A DNA stretch of 64,000 nucleotides from Clostridium bovifaecis (GTDB lineage Bacteria; Bacillota; Clostridia; Clostridiales; Clostridiaceae), in NCBI GenBank assembly GCA_009738435.1, contig CP046522.1, positions 2,201,249 to 2,265,248 on the forward strand. The letters are read 5' to 3'. The notes beneath the pieces were generated by a model. It worked only from the letters and a program-made list of their open reading frames with translations, was not told the DNA's origin and searched no databases. A program made the position numbers and the translations under genes. Below, one piece after another: positions 25,751 through 35,531 of this stretch (its first letter is position 1; every line of letters begins with the position of its first letter).

Positions 25751-26999
25751 AATCCTTACTAATCCTAATTATCTCATTCTTTATCAGTTTATTTATATAT
25801 GAAAGTTTTATTCTTTTAGCCTTTCCATGACATACGTTGCAGTCTTCCTCTATATAATCATATATGGACCTTCCCCTTCTTTTTCTCGCAATTTGAACTA
25901 AATTAAGCTGTGTAAATGGGTATATGACGGTCTTTTTCTTATCATCTCTAAAGCCTTCTTTTAATGCTTTCATTATTTTTTTTCTATTTTGAAAGCTATC
26001 TAAATCAATAAAATCAATGATTATTATGCCTCCAAGATTTCTCATCATTATCTGACTTGCAATCTCTTCTGCTGCTTCTAAATTTGTAACAAGGGCTGTC
26101 TTATCTAGAGAGCTTTGCTTAATATTTTTCCCTGAGTTTACATCTATAACGTACATAGCTTCCGTCTTTTCTATTATAATATTTCCTCCACTTGGGAGCG
26201 CAACTTTGTTATTCCTCAGAGAAAGAATTTCTTTTTCGATATTATAATAGCTAAAAACATTTTGACTTTCTGAATGCAGTTCTATCTCTAACTTCAAATC
26301 TGATTTATTGCTTATAAATTCTTTTATGTAATCGTAATCTTTCTGTGTGTTAACAACTATCTTGCTTGTAGCGCTGCTTAACACATCAATTCCTACTCTT
26401 CCTAGGCTTCCTCCTCCATTATATAACAGACTAGGTTTAATAGAATAAGTACTTTCTCTAACTATCCTTTTATAATGTTTATATAGTTCACTTATCTCTG
26501 TATTTATATCCTCTATATCTACTTCTAAGGCATTGGTTCTAATCATGATTCCTATATCTGAAGGTTTAATTATATTTTCATTTATATACTCTTTAAAGTT
26601 TTCATTGTCATCAATCTTTTTAGAGAAATTAACCTCATTATTATATGTTATTATAACTGCATATCTTCCTGGAATGCTTATAGCACTTGTAACTTTCGGT
26701 CCCTTTTCTCCAATAGGTTCCTTCATAACTTCTAGTAAAAGCTCATCGCCCTTTTTTATATTTTCATTGCCGAATTTATGATGAAGATACATATATGCAT
26801 TTTTTTCAAACCCAATATCTATAAAAGCACATTTAATAGCTGGCACTATATTTTTTACTATTCCTTTATATATTTCCCCTGGAGAAGGTTCTTCCTTTTC
26901 CTCTTCTATGAAGCACTCCTTTAGCTTTCCACCTTCTCTCAATGCAATCCTTAAAATATCCTTCTCTCTTTCTATATAGACTTCTTCCAAATATTCCAC
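25728..26999 (-). CDS. rng: Ribonuclease G/E family endoribonuclease
   Basis: RNase E/G enzymes cut single-stranded RNA in rRNA maturation and mRNA decay. The 423-residue protein has an S1-type domain (about 38–120, GEIYKGIVKNIVPAIKCAFI), then the catalytic region with MYVIDVNSGKN and GGIIIIDFIDL, whose two Asp ligate Mg2+. A Cys-containing Zn-link EDCNVCHGKAKR sits near the C-terminus. It lacks the long degradosome scaffold of RNase E. Start codon uncertain: GTG at 26999 or a TTG a few codons later. Confidence 0.93.
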   Translation of the reverse strand: MEYLEEVYIEREKDILRIALREGGKLKECFIEEEKEEPSPGEIYKGIVKNIVPAIKCAFIDIGFEKNAYMYLHHKFGNENIKKGDELLLEVMKEPIGEKGPKVTSAISIPGRYAVIITYNNEVNFSKKIDDNENFKEYINENIIKPSDIGIMIRTNALEVDIEDINTEISELYKHYKRIVRESTYSIKPSLLYNGGGSLGRVGIDVLSSATSKIVVNTQKDYDYIKEFISNKSDLKLEIELHSESQNVFSYYNIEKEILSLRNNKVALPSGGNIIIEKTEAMYVIDVNSGKNIKQSSLDKTALVTNLEAAEEIASQIMMRNLGGIIIIDFIDLDSFQNRKKIMKALKEGFRDDKKKTVIYPFTQLNLVQIARKRRGRSIYDYIEEDCNVCHGKAKRIKLSYINKLIKNEIIRISKDYEIKDIY

Positions 27000-27014
27000 C
27001 TCATTTAATTAATT

Positions 27015-27632
27015 CTACAAATCTTTTATATACTTTTCCTTTAGCCGATAGCCATCAATAAACATTTTATTAGCTATATTCATCACTGATCTTGCATCTG
27101 GCAGCGCATTATGTCTATCTACTATAGGCATATGCAAAAAATTCAAGGCCTTATCTAAAGACACATTTTGCTTCATATTATAGAAATTTTTAAATTCTAC
27201 AGATAAGTCCAAATGATCTTCTTTTAGAAATGGGACTATAATATTATAGTTTCTGCATACTTTTCTTAAAATATCGTATTCCGCTCTCCCCCAAGACATC
27301 CATATTGTTTCCTTTGGATTATATATTTCTTTAATCTCTTCAAAGGCCTCACTTATATCTATCCCATTAGCTATATCTTCAAGAGAGAATTTAACTCCAT
27401 AAATGCTTTGATCCTTATTTTTAGAAGATATAAAATGCCTTGGCTTAATAATACCACTATATTCCTTAATTAAATCTTCACTTTTTTGCACTACCCCTAT
27501 TTCAACTATTTCTTGAAAATGCTTTTTCGCTTTTTTCTCGATAATTTTTGTAGTTACAAATTCAAAATCTACAGCCATTAGATTATAAGGAACAAAAATT
27601 AATTCCTCATCATTGACTAAATAAAAACTCAT
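27015..27632 (-). CDS. DEDDh-type 3'-5' exonuclease
   Basis: The 205-residue protein has the DnaQ-fold motifs: Exo I AVDFEFVTT (D22, E24), Exo II around WMSWGRAEYDILRKVC, and Exo III DRHNALPDARSVMNIA with His and Asp. It therefore probably degrades RNA or DNA from the 3' end. The substrate is not evident. It lies 15 nt upstream of rng on the same strand, which hints at RNA turnover. Confidence 0.85.
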   Translation of the reverse strand: MSFYLVNDEELIFVPYNLMAVDFEFVTTKIIEKKAKKHFQEIVEIGVVQKSEDLIKEYSGIIKPRHFISSKNKDQSIYGVKFSLEDIANGIDISEAFEEIKEIYNPKETIWMSWGRAEYDILRKVCRNYNIIVPFLKEDHLDLSVEFKNFYNMKQNVSLDKALNFLHMPIVDRHNALPDARSVMNIANKMFIDGYRLKEKYIKDL

Positions 27633-27892
27633 CTATGTTATCTTCTCCCTAAGGCATTAAAATTTGTCATTATCATTATACCCCAACTATTTACAAAGTA
27701 AAAGTTAGAAGTTAGGAAGCTAAACTATTAGATTATATATTTTTTTCTACTATAGACAAAATGCTGAACTAAGCTCCGCTCAATTCAGCATTTTACTTTT
27801 TACTTATTAAATTTAAAAATTCTTGAATTCTTAATTTCTAGAATTCTTTTCCATATTAAACTTTAATCTTTAAACTAACTCTTCTAAACTGC
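27633..27892. other. Spacer with terminator and purine-rich 3' repeat
   Basis: No gene is seen. It holds the hairpin at 27758–27795, palindromic GAATTC-containing segments, and next to the stop of the gene at 27893 a purine-rich stretch (minus strand: GGAAAAGTTTAGGCAGTTTAG) that recurs at other 3' ends in the window. Confidence 0.5.
27758..27795 (-). terminator. Terminator behind the TIGR03936-type gene
   Basis: AAAATGCTGAA … TTCAGCATTTT makes an 11-bp stem with A/T tracts on both sides. Confidence 0.75.
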
Positions 27893-28621
27893 CTAAACTT
27901 TTCCACTTTCCGTTTTAAAGTATTCACTAAGTGAAACTAATTTATTACCCTTATATGCTAGCATCTCTATTCTTTCAATATAGGTAAAGGCATCTTTGTC
28001 TAAGCTTTCAATATTTGCTTTTAAATAGTCTTCAAGAAGCTGTGCTGATAAATTTTCCTTGCTTCCAGCAGTTACTAGGGTATCTATGTAAAGAACATTG
28101 TCTCTAACATTAAATTTAAGTTCTTTAATCAGAGGCTTTATATTTACTTCCTTTTCACCCTTTTTACTCTTCTTTACAATGTTCCATTCTGATGATTTCA
28201 TTAACCCATTTAACTTTTCTTCTACAGCTTTTCCATCGATGCATCTTAGCTCCATAGTGTATCTTGCTGCTTCCACTGCTGCCATGGCTTGAGGGAGTTT
28301 TTTCTCTCCCTCTTTATCTTTAACCTTTACAACATCTACTACCTTAATTCCCATAGGTGCATTGTCATTAAACTGATCTTTTATATGATTTCCTTCTACT
28401 TCTTCGCTAAACTCTACATCCATATATTCAGCTTTAGAATATACTCCTACAGAAAGAGGCTGTGCAATAGATAAAATTATATGGGGATTAAATCCCTTTG
28501 AGTACTCCACAGGAAGTTCAGATCTTCTAAATATTCTTTGTATAGTTCTCATTAGCTCTAAATGGGAGACATACTTTATATCGCTGCACTTAGTGTACTT
28601 AATTAAATATCGCATTTTCAA
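27893..28621 (-). CDS. TIGR03936-type radical SAM-associated protein (DUF2344)
   Basis: The family is found fused to or beside B12-binding radical SAM proteins and probably acts with them; its reaction is not established. The 242-residue protein begins RYLIKYTKCSDIKYVSHLEL and has FRRSELPVEYSKGFNPH, both characteristic. It overlaps the 3' end of the radical SAM gene by 23 nt, so the two are coupled. A TTG at 28621, 6 nt after GGGGG, is a likely start; the ATG two codons later is the alternative. Confidence 0.88.
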   Translation of the reverse strand: MKMRYLIKYTKCSDIKYVSHLELMRTIQRIFRRSELPVEYSKGFNPHIILSIAQPLSVGVYSKAEYMDVEFSEEVEGNHIKDQFNDNAPMGIKVVDVVKVKDKEGEKKLPQAMAAVEAARYTMELRCIDGKAVEEKLNGLMKSSEWNIVKKSKKGEKEVNIKPLIKELKFNVRDNVLYIDTLVTAGSKENLSAQLLEDYLKANIESLDKDAFTYIERIEMLAYKGNKLVSLSEYFKTESGKV

Positions 28622-30461
28622 AACAATCCCCCTCTTTAAAGCATTCTGCTGTGTTTATACCGCAGTTTGTACATCCGATTCTGCAATCCCGAGTAACATC
28701 TGCCCTCTTTGCTAGTTCATTTTCTTTTATTAAAAATTCTTTGGTAACTCCTATATCAATGAAATCCCAAGGTAGAATTTCTTCATAACTTCTTTCACGA
28801 TAAGCATAAAAATCTCCATCTACACCGCACTCAGCCATAGCTTCCTTCCAAAGCTCAAAGCTAAAGTATTCTCCCCATCCATCAAACTTAGCTCCTTTTT
28901 CAAAGGCTCTTACAAGAACATCACAAAGTTTTCTATCTCCTCTTGCAAATACAGCTTCTGTATAGCTTACTGGTGACTCGTGCCAATTGTATGAAATTTG
29001 TCTGCTTTTGATCGAATTTCTTAAAAGCCTAATCTTATTTTTAACCACTTCCATAGTATCTTGTGGTGCCCATTGGAAAGGTGTAAAAGGCTTTGGCACA
29101 AAAATTGATGTGCTTAAAGTAACCTTGAGCCCTTTTTTTCTTTCTTCTTTAGGTACCTTAAAGTACTCAGCTACAACTTTTTCTCCTAGGTCTGCTATAC
29201 CAACTACATCTTCCTCGGTTTCATATGGAAGTCCTATCATAAAGTAAAGCTTTATAGTAGACCAACCTGATTTAAAGGCATTGGATACAGATTCCATAAG
29301 ATCATTTTCTGTAACACCTTTATTTATAATATCTCTCATCCTTTGACTTCCTGCCTCTGGAGCAAAGGTAAGTCCTGTCTTTCTTACCTTTTGAATTTCA
29401 TTTATTAAGTCTACTGAGAAAGAATCTATTCTTATAGAAGGCAGCGAAACTCCTACCTTTTTATCCTTATACTTCTCTATTAACGATTTTACAAGGTTTT
29501 GTATATCTGAGTAATCACAAATACTTAAAGATACAAGTGAAACTTCTTCATATCCTGTAGTCTTCAATAACTTATCTACCTGTTCCATTATCTTATCTGT
29601 AGTTTTTTCTCTAACAGGTCTATACACCATTCCGGCCTGGCAGAATCTACAGCCTCTTGTACATCCTCTAAAGGTTTCAACAGTTACCCTATCGTGTACT
29701 ATTTCGCCATATGGAACTAGCAACTTGTCTGGAAAATCTATCTCATCTATATTTTGCACTATTGCCTTAGTAACCTTTGCAGGCACATCCTCGTATTTTG
29801 GCTTAAATTCTTTTATAGTTCCGTCTTCTTTATAAGCAACTTCATAAAGACTTGGAACATACACCCCTCTTATTTTAACAGCTTCTCTTAAGAATTCCTT
29901 TTTACTTAAGCCTTTCTTTTTGCATTCTTGGTACATATCTAATAATTCATTTATCTGAATTTCACTTTCTCCTATTGTAAATATCTCTGCTATATCATAA
30001 AGAGGCTCTGGATTATATGCACAAGGGCCTCCACATATCACTATAGGATCATCCTCAACTCTTTGCGAAGCTCTTACAGGGATATCTGCCATATTAAGCA
30101 TATTAAGTATATTAGTGTAGCTCATTTCATATTGCAGAGTGAATCCTACAAAATCAAATTCCTTTAAGGAATCTTTAGTTTCTAGGGTATACATTGGAAT
30201 GTTGTTTTCTCTCATCAACTTTTCCATATCTGGCCATGGTGCAAAAGCCCTCTCACAGAAAGTATCCTTTCTTTGATTTAAGATATAATAAAGTATTTTA
30301 GTTCCCAAGTGAGACATTCCAACTTCATATACATCTGGGAAACAAAATGCAAACCTTATATCTACTTCATTTTTATCCTTATAAAAAGAGTTCAATTCTC
30401 CGCCTGTATATCTAATAGGTTTCTCAACCTTATGCAATATATCGTCTGATATTTTGTTCAT
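28599..30461 (-). CDS. TIGR03960-type B12-binding/radical SAM protein
   Basis: The 620-residue protein has an N-terminal cobalamin-binding-like region (about 30–190) and a radical SAM core with CTRGCRFC (C267, C271, C274) that binds the 4Fe-4S cluster. The C-terminus carries another Cys-rich segment, CRIGCTNCGINTAEC. Substrate is unknown; neighbouring RNA genes (rng, L21) suggest RNA modification, which is inference. Start: ATG after AGGAGG. It forms a pair with the gene at 27893. Confidence 0.92.
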   Translation of the reverse strand: MNKISDDILHKVEKPIRYTGGELNSFYKDKNEVDIRFAFCFPDVYEVGMSHLGTKILYYILNQRKDTFCERAFAPWPDMEKLMRENNIPMYTLETKDSLKEFDFVGFTLQYEMSYTNILNMLNMADIPVRASQRVEDDPIVICGGPCAYNPEPLYDIAEIFTIGESEIQINELLDMYQECKKKGLSKKEFLREAVKIRGVYVPSLYEVAYKEDGTIKEFKPKYEDVPAKVTKAIVQNIDEIDFPDKLLVPYGEIVHDRVTVETFRGCTRGCRFCQAGMVYRPVREKTTDKIMEQVDKLLKTTGYEEVSLVSLSICDYSDIQNLVKSLIEKYKDKKVGVSLPSIRIDSFSVDLINEIQKVRKTGLTFAPEAGSQRMRDIINKGVTENDLMESVSNAFKSGWSTIKLYFMIGLPYETEEDVVGIADLGEKVVAEYFKVPKEERKKGLKVTLSTSIFVPKPFTPFQWAPQDTMEVVKNKIRLLRNSIKSRQISYNWHESPVSYTEAVFARGDRKLCDVLVRAFEKGAKFDGWGEYFSFELWKEAMAECGVDGDFYAYRERSYEEILPWDFIDIGVTKEFLIKENELAKRADVTRDCRIGCTNCGINTAECFKEGDCFENAIFN

Positions 30462-30535
30462 TAACCTTCCTCCTATGTTAATTCTTTAGTTACATCCTTG
30501 TATTGTACCATAAGTTAAAAAATAAAATCAATTGT

Positions 30536-31480
30536 TTAAAACTCTTTCTTACATTCCTTCCAATCATTCCACTCATCCATGGTTATTTTAGCCAACTTAT
30601 CCATCTTATCCATTTCATCCGTGTTTTTTAAATATTCTTCTATTGTTATATTACCATATACCTTTAATGCCTCTACTAATTCTTCTTCATATACTACATT
30701 TATTGCCTTCATTTCATTATTTAATACTATAAAAATATTGTATTTATTTTTATCAACAACACTTAAAGCATCTAATAGAGTTTTTTTGCAATATATTGAC
30801 ATGCTTTTATTTTCTATATATCCTCTTTTTATAAACTTATATTTTTTCTTTACAATATCGCTCATAATCAAATATACTATCCTTTCCTTCTCTTTATATG
30901 ATGTAGCTATTATTAAAATTCCTATAATGCCTATACTAACTGGTCTATGACCAAGTAAGACTAGTATTATAAAGTATACGGTTATAATCACTCCTATGCC
31001 AATACTAATGTTTACTGTTATCTTGTTAGCCCTTTTATAAAAAGTCTTAAATGATAGAATATCTCTAAGTATTCTCCCTCCATCTAAAGGGAATGCTGGA
31101 ATTAGATTAAAAATCCCTAATGATAAATTGCTCATATATAATACATCTAGATAATAACTATGGAGCTTCAAGTTTAGCAGATAAGTAATTGCTGCTAAAA
31201 CTAAATTAAATAGGGGACCACTTAAAGATATTATTAAGTCTTCCTTTGGATCTGCTTCATCTAGATCTTTAAACTTAAGTACTGCTCCTACAGGCAGGAT
31301 TTCTATTCCAAATCCGCTAAACCCTAATTTCTTAGCTGTTACGTAATGCATGAGTTCGTGCAGAAATACAAGTGCAAAGGAGACTATAAGCTTGCCCTTA
31401 AACCCTATGATTATTAATAAAACAATATAAGGAATAAAAAGCTTGCTAATTTTTATAATTAATTGCTTTTTTTCTTTCAT
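30536..31480 (-). CDS. spoIVFB: SpoIVFB-type site-2 protease (M50), pro-sigma-K processing
   Basis: SpoIVFB is an intramembrane metalloprotease in the outer forespore membrane that cleaves pro-sigma-K. The 314-residue protein shows HELMH (41–45) with the catalytic Glu42, and NLIPAFPLDGGRILRD with the third ligand Asp, within several membrane helices. The C-terminal third (about 210–300) resembles a CBS domain, as in SpoIVFB. It lies immediately downstream of spoIVFA. Identification rests on motifs and on the B. subtilis-like order spoIVFA–spoIVFB–rplU. Confidence 0.87.
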   Translation of the reverse strand: MKEKKQLIIKISKLFIPYIVLLIIIGFKGKLIVSFALVFLHELMHYVTAKKLGFSGFGIEILPVGAVLKFKDLDEADPKEDLIISLSGPLFNLVLAAITYLLNLKLHSYYLDVLYMSNLSLGIFNLIPAFPLDGGRILRDILSFKTFYKRANKITVNISIGIGVIITVYFIILVLLGHRPVSIGIIGILIIATSYKEKERIVYLIMSDIVKKKYKFIKRGYIENKSMSIYCKKTLLDALSVVDKNKYNIFIVLNNEMKAINVVYEEELVEALKVYGNITIEEYLKNTDEMDKMDKLAKITMDEWNDWKECKKEF

Positions 31481-31483
31481 TAT

Positions 31484-32209
31484 CTATTTCTCTGTTCCTA
31501 TAATCTTCTCTAAACCTTTGTTCTGCCCCATAAATAAAACTTCAAAGTGTACATAATCTTTCATGTTTATAGTTTTACTTTCTGCTATGCTGTCTCCTTT
31601 TTTTACTACGTCATTTTCCTTCACCAAAACCTTATCTAAATTAGAATATAGAGTCTCTATACCTTCGCCATGGTCTATTACTATATAATTTCCAAGTTTA
31701 CTATTTACTCCACATTCCTTTATTCTTCCGTCATAACTTGCAGATATTTGATCTTCCCCTGTTGTTTTTATATTTATGCCTTCACCTTCTTCTTCAACAT
31801 TTCCGCTAACAGGCAATGTGAATTTATCCCTTATCTTTTCTTTTATAGTCTCTCCTCCTATAAATTTTGTTTTTATCCTATCTATAAGTTCTACCGCTTT
31901 GTCTTGTATACCTTCATTTGTATTTATATTTTTAACTTTATCTGCAACTACACTATAATCTAAATTAGTGTTTACAACCTCTTTAGAGTATTTATAAACT
32001 GCCTCTGTTTGTGGAATTTCTACAACCTTACAAATAATAACAACTAGCAGCATTACCAATACGCCACATAAATCTTGAATTATCCTCCTAGTCACAGGAT
32101 TTCCTTTAATTCTCTTTTCCAAGTTTCTTTCGGAAAAACTATTGCTATTACTCCTCTTATTCACAATGGATTTATAGTAGTTTTCATACTGCGAATTATA
32201 GTTTCCCAT
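31484..32209 (-). CDS. spoIVFA: SpoIVFA-like membrane protein with degenerate LytM (M23) domain
   Basis: The protein has a cytoplasmic basic N-terminus, one membrane helix (about residues 48–66) and a C-terminal LytM/M23-like fold, seen in SASYDGRIKECG, GNYIVIDHGEGIETLYSNL and VKKGDSIAES. The metal ligands of active M23 enzymes are missing: the first H/D motif is absent and the HxH reads YVHFE. This fits SpoIVFA, which holds SpoIVFB inactive until cut. The ATG at 32209 is preferred over 32224 because GGGATATAAA precedes it weakly; the choice is uncertain. Its stop is 3 nt from spoIVFB. Confidence 0.8.
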   Translation of the reverse strand: MGNYNSQYENYYKSIVNKRSNSNSFSERNLEKRIKGNPVTRRIIQDLCGVLVMLLVVIICKVVEIPQTEAVYKYSKEVVNTNLDYSVVADKVKNINTNEGIQDKAVELIDRIKTKFIGGETIKEKIRDKFTLPVSGNVEEEGEGINIKTTGEDQISASYDGRIKECGVNSKLGNYIVIDHGEGIETLYSNLDKVLVKENDVVKKGDSIAESKTINMKDYVHFEVLFMGQNKGLEKIIGTEK

Positions 32210-32293
32210 TTTATATCCCTCCATCTATAGATTTACACTATAATATATATTTACCTATAGCTATTTCTATTACATTATATAAGGAATAAAAAA

Positions 32294-32325
32294 ACAAAGC
32301 CCTGTGTATTCACAGAGCCTTATTT
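32294..32325 (-). terminator. Terminator behind pepF
   Basis: AAGGCTCTGTG AATA CACAGGGCTTTGTTTTTTT on the minus strand has a GC-rich stem and a T-run. Confidence 0.88.
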
Positions 32326-32329
32326 TAAA

Positions 32330-34102
32330 TTATTGGCTTAATTCTATAAACTTTTCTATATCATCTTCTACTAGTTTTAATGAACTTCTCCAGAAATCTA
32401 TAGAAGCAATATTTATCCCCATCAGTGCTGCTACATCTCTTAGATTGTTCTTTCCTGTTACTTCTAACAATCTGTCATAGTCTTCTACGAAACTTTTTCC
32501 TCTTTTTAAGTATTCTGCATAAAGCCCTTTAGAAAACAATAATCCAAAGGCATATGGAAAATTATAAAAGTTAGTATCAGCATAATAATAATGCGGCTTA
32601 TTTACCCACATATATGGATGAAGGTATTTTTCATCTAATCCATCCCCATATGCTTCCTTTTGAGCATTTAACATAATTTCCTTAAGTTCTTCTGTGCTAA
32701 GGGAGCTTTCTTCTCTTCTTTTAAATAATTCACTTTCAAATAGAAATCGGCTGTATATATCTACTATTACCTGACCAGCATCTGATATTTCATTTTCTAA
32801 TATGGTAAAAGCCTCTTCTCTTGAGCTATTTTTTATAGCAGCCTGTTTAATAATTGTTTCACAAAAGGTTGAAGCAGTCTCTGCAATAGGCATAGGATAC
32901 TCACTATTTAAAATGGATTCATTCTTTAGACATTCTCCATGATACCCATGACCTAACTCATGAGCAAGGGTCACTACATCGCTAAAGCTTCCACTAAAGT
33001 TACTCATTATTCTGCTTTCTCCTAGAGGATGTATGTTCTCACAAAAGGCTCCTCCAACTTTTCCCTCCCTTGGCTCTGCATCAATCCAATTTTCCTCAAA
33101 GGCTTTCGTTGCAAAATCGGCTAATCTTTCACTGAAGGTTCTAAAGTTTTTTACTATGAATTCTTTAGCTTCATCATAAGTGAATTTCATATTAACTTCT
33201 CCTACTGGAGCAAACAAGTCATAGAATGGAAGTCCGTTCTTGTTTCCTAGCATTTCACCTTTTCTTCTATAGAACTTCCAAAAAATAGGCATACTCTCTT
33301 TCATCGCAGTAAGCATAGAATCAAGAATCTTCTCATCAATTCTTGATTTTATCAGTGTTTCCTCTAAAGGTGATTTATATCCTCTTAATTTGCTTACTGT
33401 AATAACCTCTCCCTTTATTCCATTTAAACAAGCTGCAGCAGTATCATCTATCTTCCCGTATGCTTTAAGTTCTGCTTCATAAGCTCTTTTTCTTATAGAG
33501 GCATCCTTATCATGAGCCATATTTCTTACTAAGCTTAAAGGCAACTTTTTTTCCTCTCCATCTACCTCAATATCCACTAAAAGAGTGGAAGTTATAAAAT
33601 CCTTTAATTTTGTCCAAGCATTTGAGCCTGTATTCTTCATTTTCGCTACAATTGCTTCTTCCTTATCACTTAGAAGATACTTACTTTTCTCTACTATCTC
33701 TTTTAGATAAAAGTTATGTTCTTTTAGAAGCTCTGATGAAGCTATTATAGAGTCTAGATTTCCAGCCTTTCCTAGCCACTTTTCAAATTTAGCATTAGGC
33801 TCAACTAACTCAGTTAGTTTCCCTTCTACTATTTCTAAGCTTTCCTTGGCTTTTCTGTTTTTAGTATCTACGCTTAGAGTAAGCTCAGAAAAGGACAATA
33901 ATTTTATAGCTAAAGCTAAAATCTTTTTTTTCATTCCTATATACTCTTCTATTTTATACGCTGCATCTTCATTATTCTTTGTACTTCTATCTACCCACTC
34001 CTTAAATTCCTCTATATGTTTCTCACAGGACTTTATATCATTACTGAATTCCTTACTTTCAAATGAAGCGTATAGATTATCTAAGTTCCATTTCATATCC
34101 AT
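32330..34102 (-). CDS. pepF: Oligoendopeptidase F (M3 family)
   Basis: This is a cytoplasmic zinc peptidase that cuts short peptides. The 590-residue protein carries the HExxH motif in TLAHELGHGYHG and the helical M3 fold; PMPIAETASTFCETI supplies the downstream Glu ligand. Length is normal for the family. Start: ATG after AAGGAGGAGAC. It has its own terminator and appears to be a single-gene unit. Confidence 0.95.
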   Translation of the reverse strand: MDMKWNLDNLYASFESKEFSNDIKSCEKHIEEFKEWVDRSTKNNEDAAYKIEEYIGMKKKILALAIKLLSFSELTLSVDTKNRKAKESLEIVEGKLTELVEPNAKFEKWLGKAGNLDSIIASSELLKEHNFYLKEIVEKSKYLLSDKEEAIVAKMKNTGSNAWTKLKDFITSTLLVDIEVDGEEKKLPLSLVRNMAHDKDASIRKRAYEAELKAYGKIDDTAAACLNGIKGEVITVSKLRGYKSPLEETLIKSRIDEKILDSMLTAMKESMPIFWKFYRRKGEMLGNKNGLPFYDLFAPVGEVNMKFTYDEAKEFIVKNFRTFSERLADFATKAFEENWIDAEPREGKVGGAFCENIHPLGESRIMSNFSGSFSDVVTLAHELGHGYHGECLKNESILNSEYPMPIAETASTFCETIIKQAAIKNSSREEAFTILENEISDAGQVIVDIYSRFLFESELFKRREESSLSTEELKEIMLNAQKEAYGDGLDEKYLHPYMWVNKPHYYYADTNFYNFPYAFGLLFSKGLYAEYLKRGKSFVEDYDRLLEVTGKNNLRDVAALMGINIASIDFWRSSLKLVEDDIEKFIELSQ

Positions 34103-34122
34103 GTTGTCTCCTCCTTAATAGA

Positions 34123-34180
34123 AATAAAAGCCGAAGCAAAGCTTCAGGTTAGAGGCGGAGCTTAATTATAAATCCGCCTT
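34123..34180 (-). terminator. Two tandem hairpins behind larA
   Basis: On the minus strand AGGCGGA … TCCGCCT and then CTGAAGC TTT GCTTCGGC follow the larA stop, the second before a TTTTATTTC tract. Confidence 0.7.
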
Positions 34181-34211
34181 CACTTTAAACTTTCCCCTCT
34201 ACTCTTTACAC

Positions 34212-35501
34212 TTATTTTCTGAGCTTTGGTAAGGTGTTTGCTCCATGAGGCATTAAGTATGTCTTAAGAGTCTTTCCTTTTTCTTTATATGTAAACTCTA
34301 AAGCATCATCTAAAGTTTTAAAAACCCTTATGCCTGCATTCTTTACTAAATTTTCGTCAATTTCTCCTACAAGAATCATATTAAAATTATAAGCAACCTC
34401 ACTCGTAAAGTATCCTATATACCTCGGTATAGTGAAATTTTTCCTTACTGTTTCTTCTCTTTCTAATATAGTGTTATAGTTGTGGATTATATCTTCAACT
34501 TCATAATTTCCAAAGCCTTCAGAGCACTGACTTAAAATTATGATAGTACCTCCTTTTTTAACTGCTTCTCTGGCATTTATTATAGTTTTTGAAGATTGAT
34601 ATAAATTTATATCTTTTGGATATCCTCCTGCACTAGCAATAACCAAGTCTGCTTTTTCATCAATGTAAACTCCATCATACTTATCTACAATTTTGCAGCC
34701 TTCCTCATGAGCCTCAATACAATCTCCAGCTACAGCATTAATTATTTTTCCATCTCCATCTATGATTACATTAAACATAAAAGTAGGATTAATCATCCTG
34801 CATGCTTCTACCATATCTTCATGAACGGGATTACCTTTTGTATTACCGCACCTTACTAAAGGATTAGTGCCTTCTCCAAGGATTGGGCTTAATGTAAGAG
34901 CATGATTTGCCATAATGGTTTCATAACTAGATATACCTGGTAAAAGCGATTTTTTACCGCCACCCCAGCCAACTAAGAGGTGAAATACTATTGCCCCCGT
35001 TAATACAATATGATCACATTCTGCAGCTATCTTATTTATACTAATAGGTGTACCAAAGCTAGTAGTCCCTATATAAGTTAAATTTTCTTTATCTGTGCAT
35101 TCATGATCTATAATTGTGAATCTCTTATATAATTCCTCTCCTAATATAGATTTATGCTCTTCTTCAGTCTGTCCCCTGTGAGAACCTGTAGCACTTATAA
35201 AAATTATATCTTCATCCTTAATTCCTGCCCCATTAAGTTCTTCAATTATATAAGGTAAAAATACACTCATTTTCTGCCATGCTCTTGTTATATCTGATAC
35301 AACAATACAAATCTTTTCCCCTGGGTGAACCAGTTCCTTAAGTTTATTGCTTCCAATTGGATTTTCTAGTGCTTTTCTTATTACCTCTTCTTCACTTTTA
35401 TTGTCCACTTCTACGCTGCTGTCTATAACCCCAAGTAAATCTTCTTCTGCTATAGAAACGTCAATAGCCCCATTACCATACTTCAAGTTAAATTTTTTCA
35501 T
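34212..35501 (-). CDS. larA: Nickel-dependent lactate racemase family protein
   Basis: LarA interconverts D- and L-lactate (or related 2-hydroxyacids) with a nickel-pincer nucleotide cofactor. The 429-residue protein shows DITRAWQK, ATGSHRGQTEEEH, the GGGKKSLLPGISSYETI segment with the cofactor-binding Lys, and SAGGYPKDINLYQSSK. No larB, larC or larE cofactor genes lie next to it, so the cofactor must come from elsewhere or the substrate may differ. Start: ATG after AAGGGGGC. Confidence 0.92.
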   Translation of the reverse strand: MKKFNLKYGNGAIDVSIAEEDLLGVIDSSVEVDNKSEEEVIRKALENPIGSNKLKELVHPGEKICIVVSDITRAWQKMSVFLPYIIEELNGAGIKDEDIIFISATGSHRGQTEEEHKSILGEELYKRFTIIDHECTDKENLTYIGTTSFGTPISINKIAAECDHIVLTGAIVFHLLVGWGGGKKSLLPGISSYETIMANHALTLSPILGEGTNPLVRCGNTKGNPVHEDMVEACRMINPTFMFNVIIDGDGKIINAVAGDCIEAHEEGCKIVDKYDGVYIDEKADLVIASAGGYPKDINLYQSSKTIINAREAVKKGGTIIILSQCSEGFGNYEVEDIIHNYNTILEREETVRKNFTIPRYIGYFTSEVAYNFNMILVGEIDENLVKNAGIRVFKTLDDALEFTYKEKGKTLKTYLMPHGANTLPKLRK

Positions 35502-35531
35502 AATATTTGCCCCCTTATGAATTTAGTCTTT

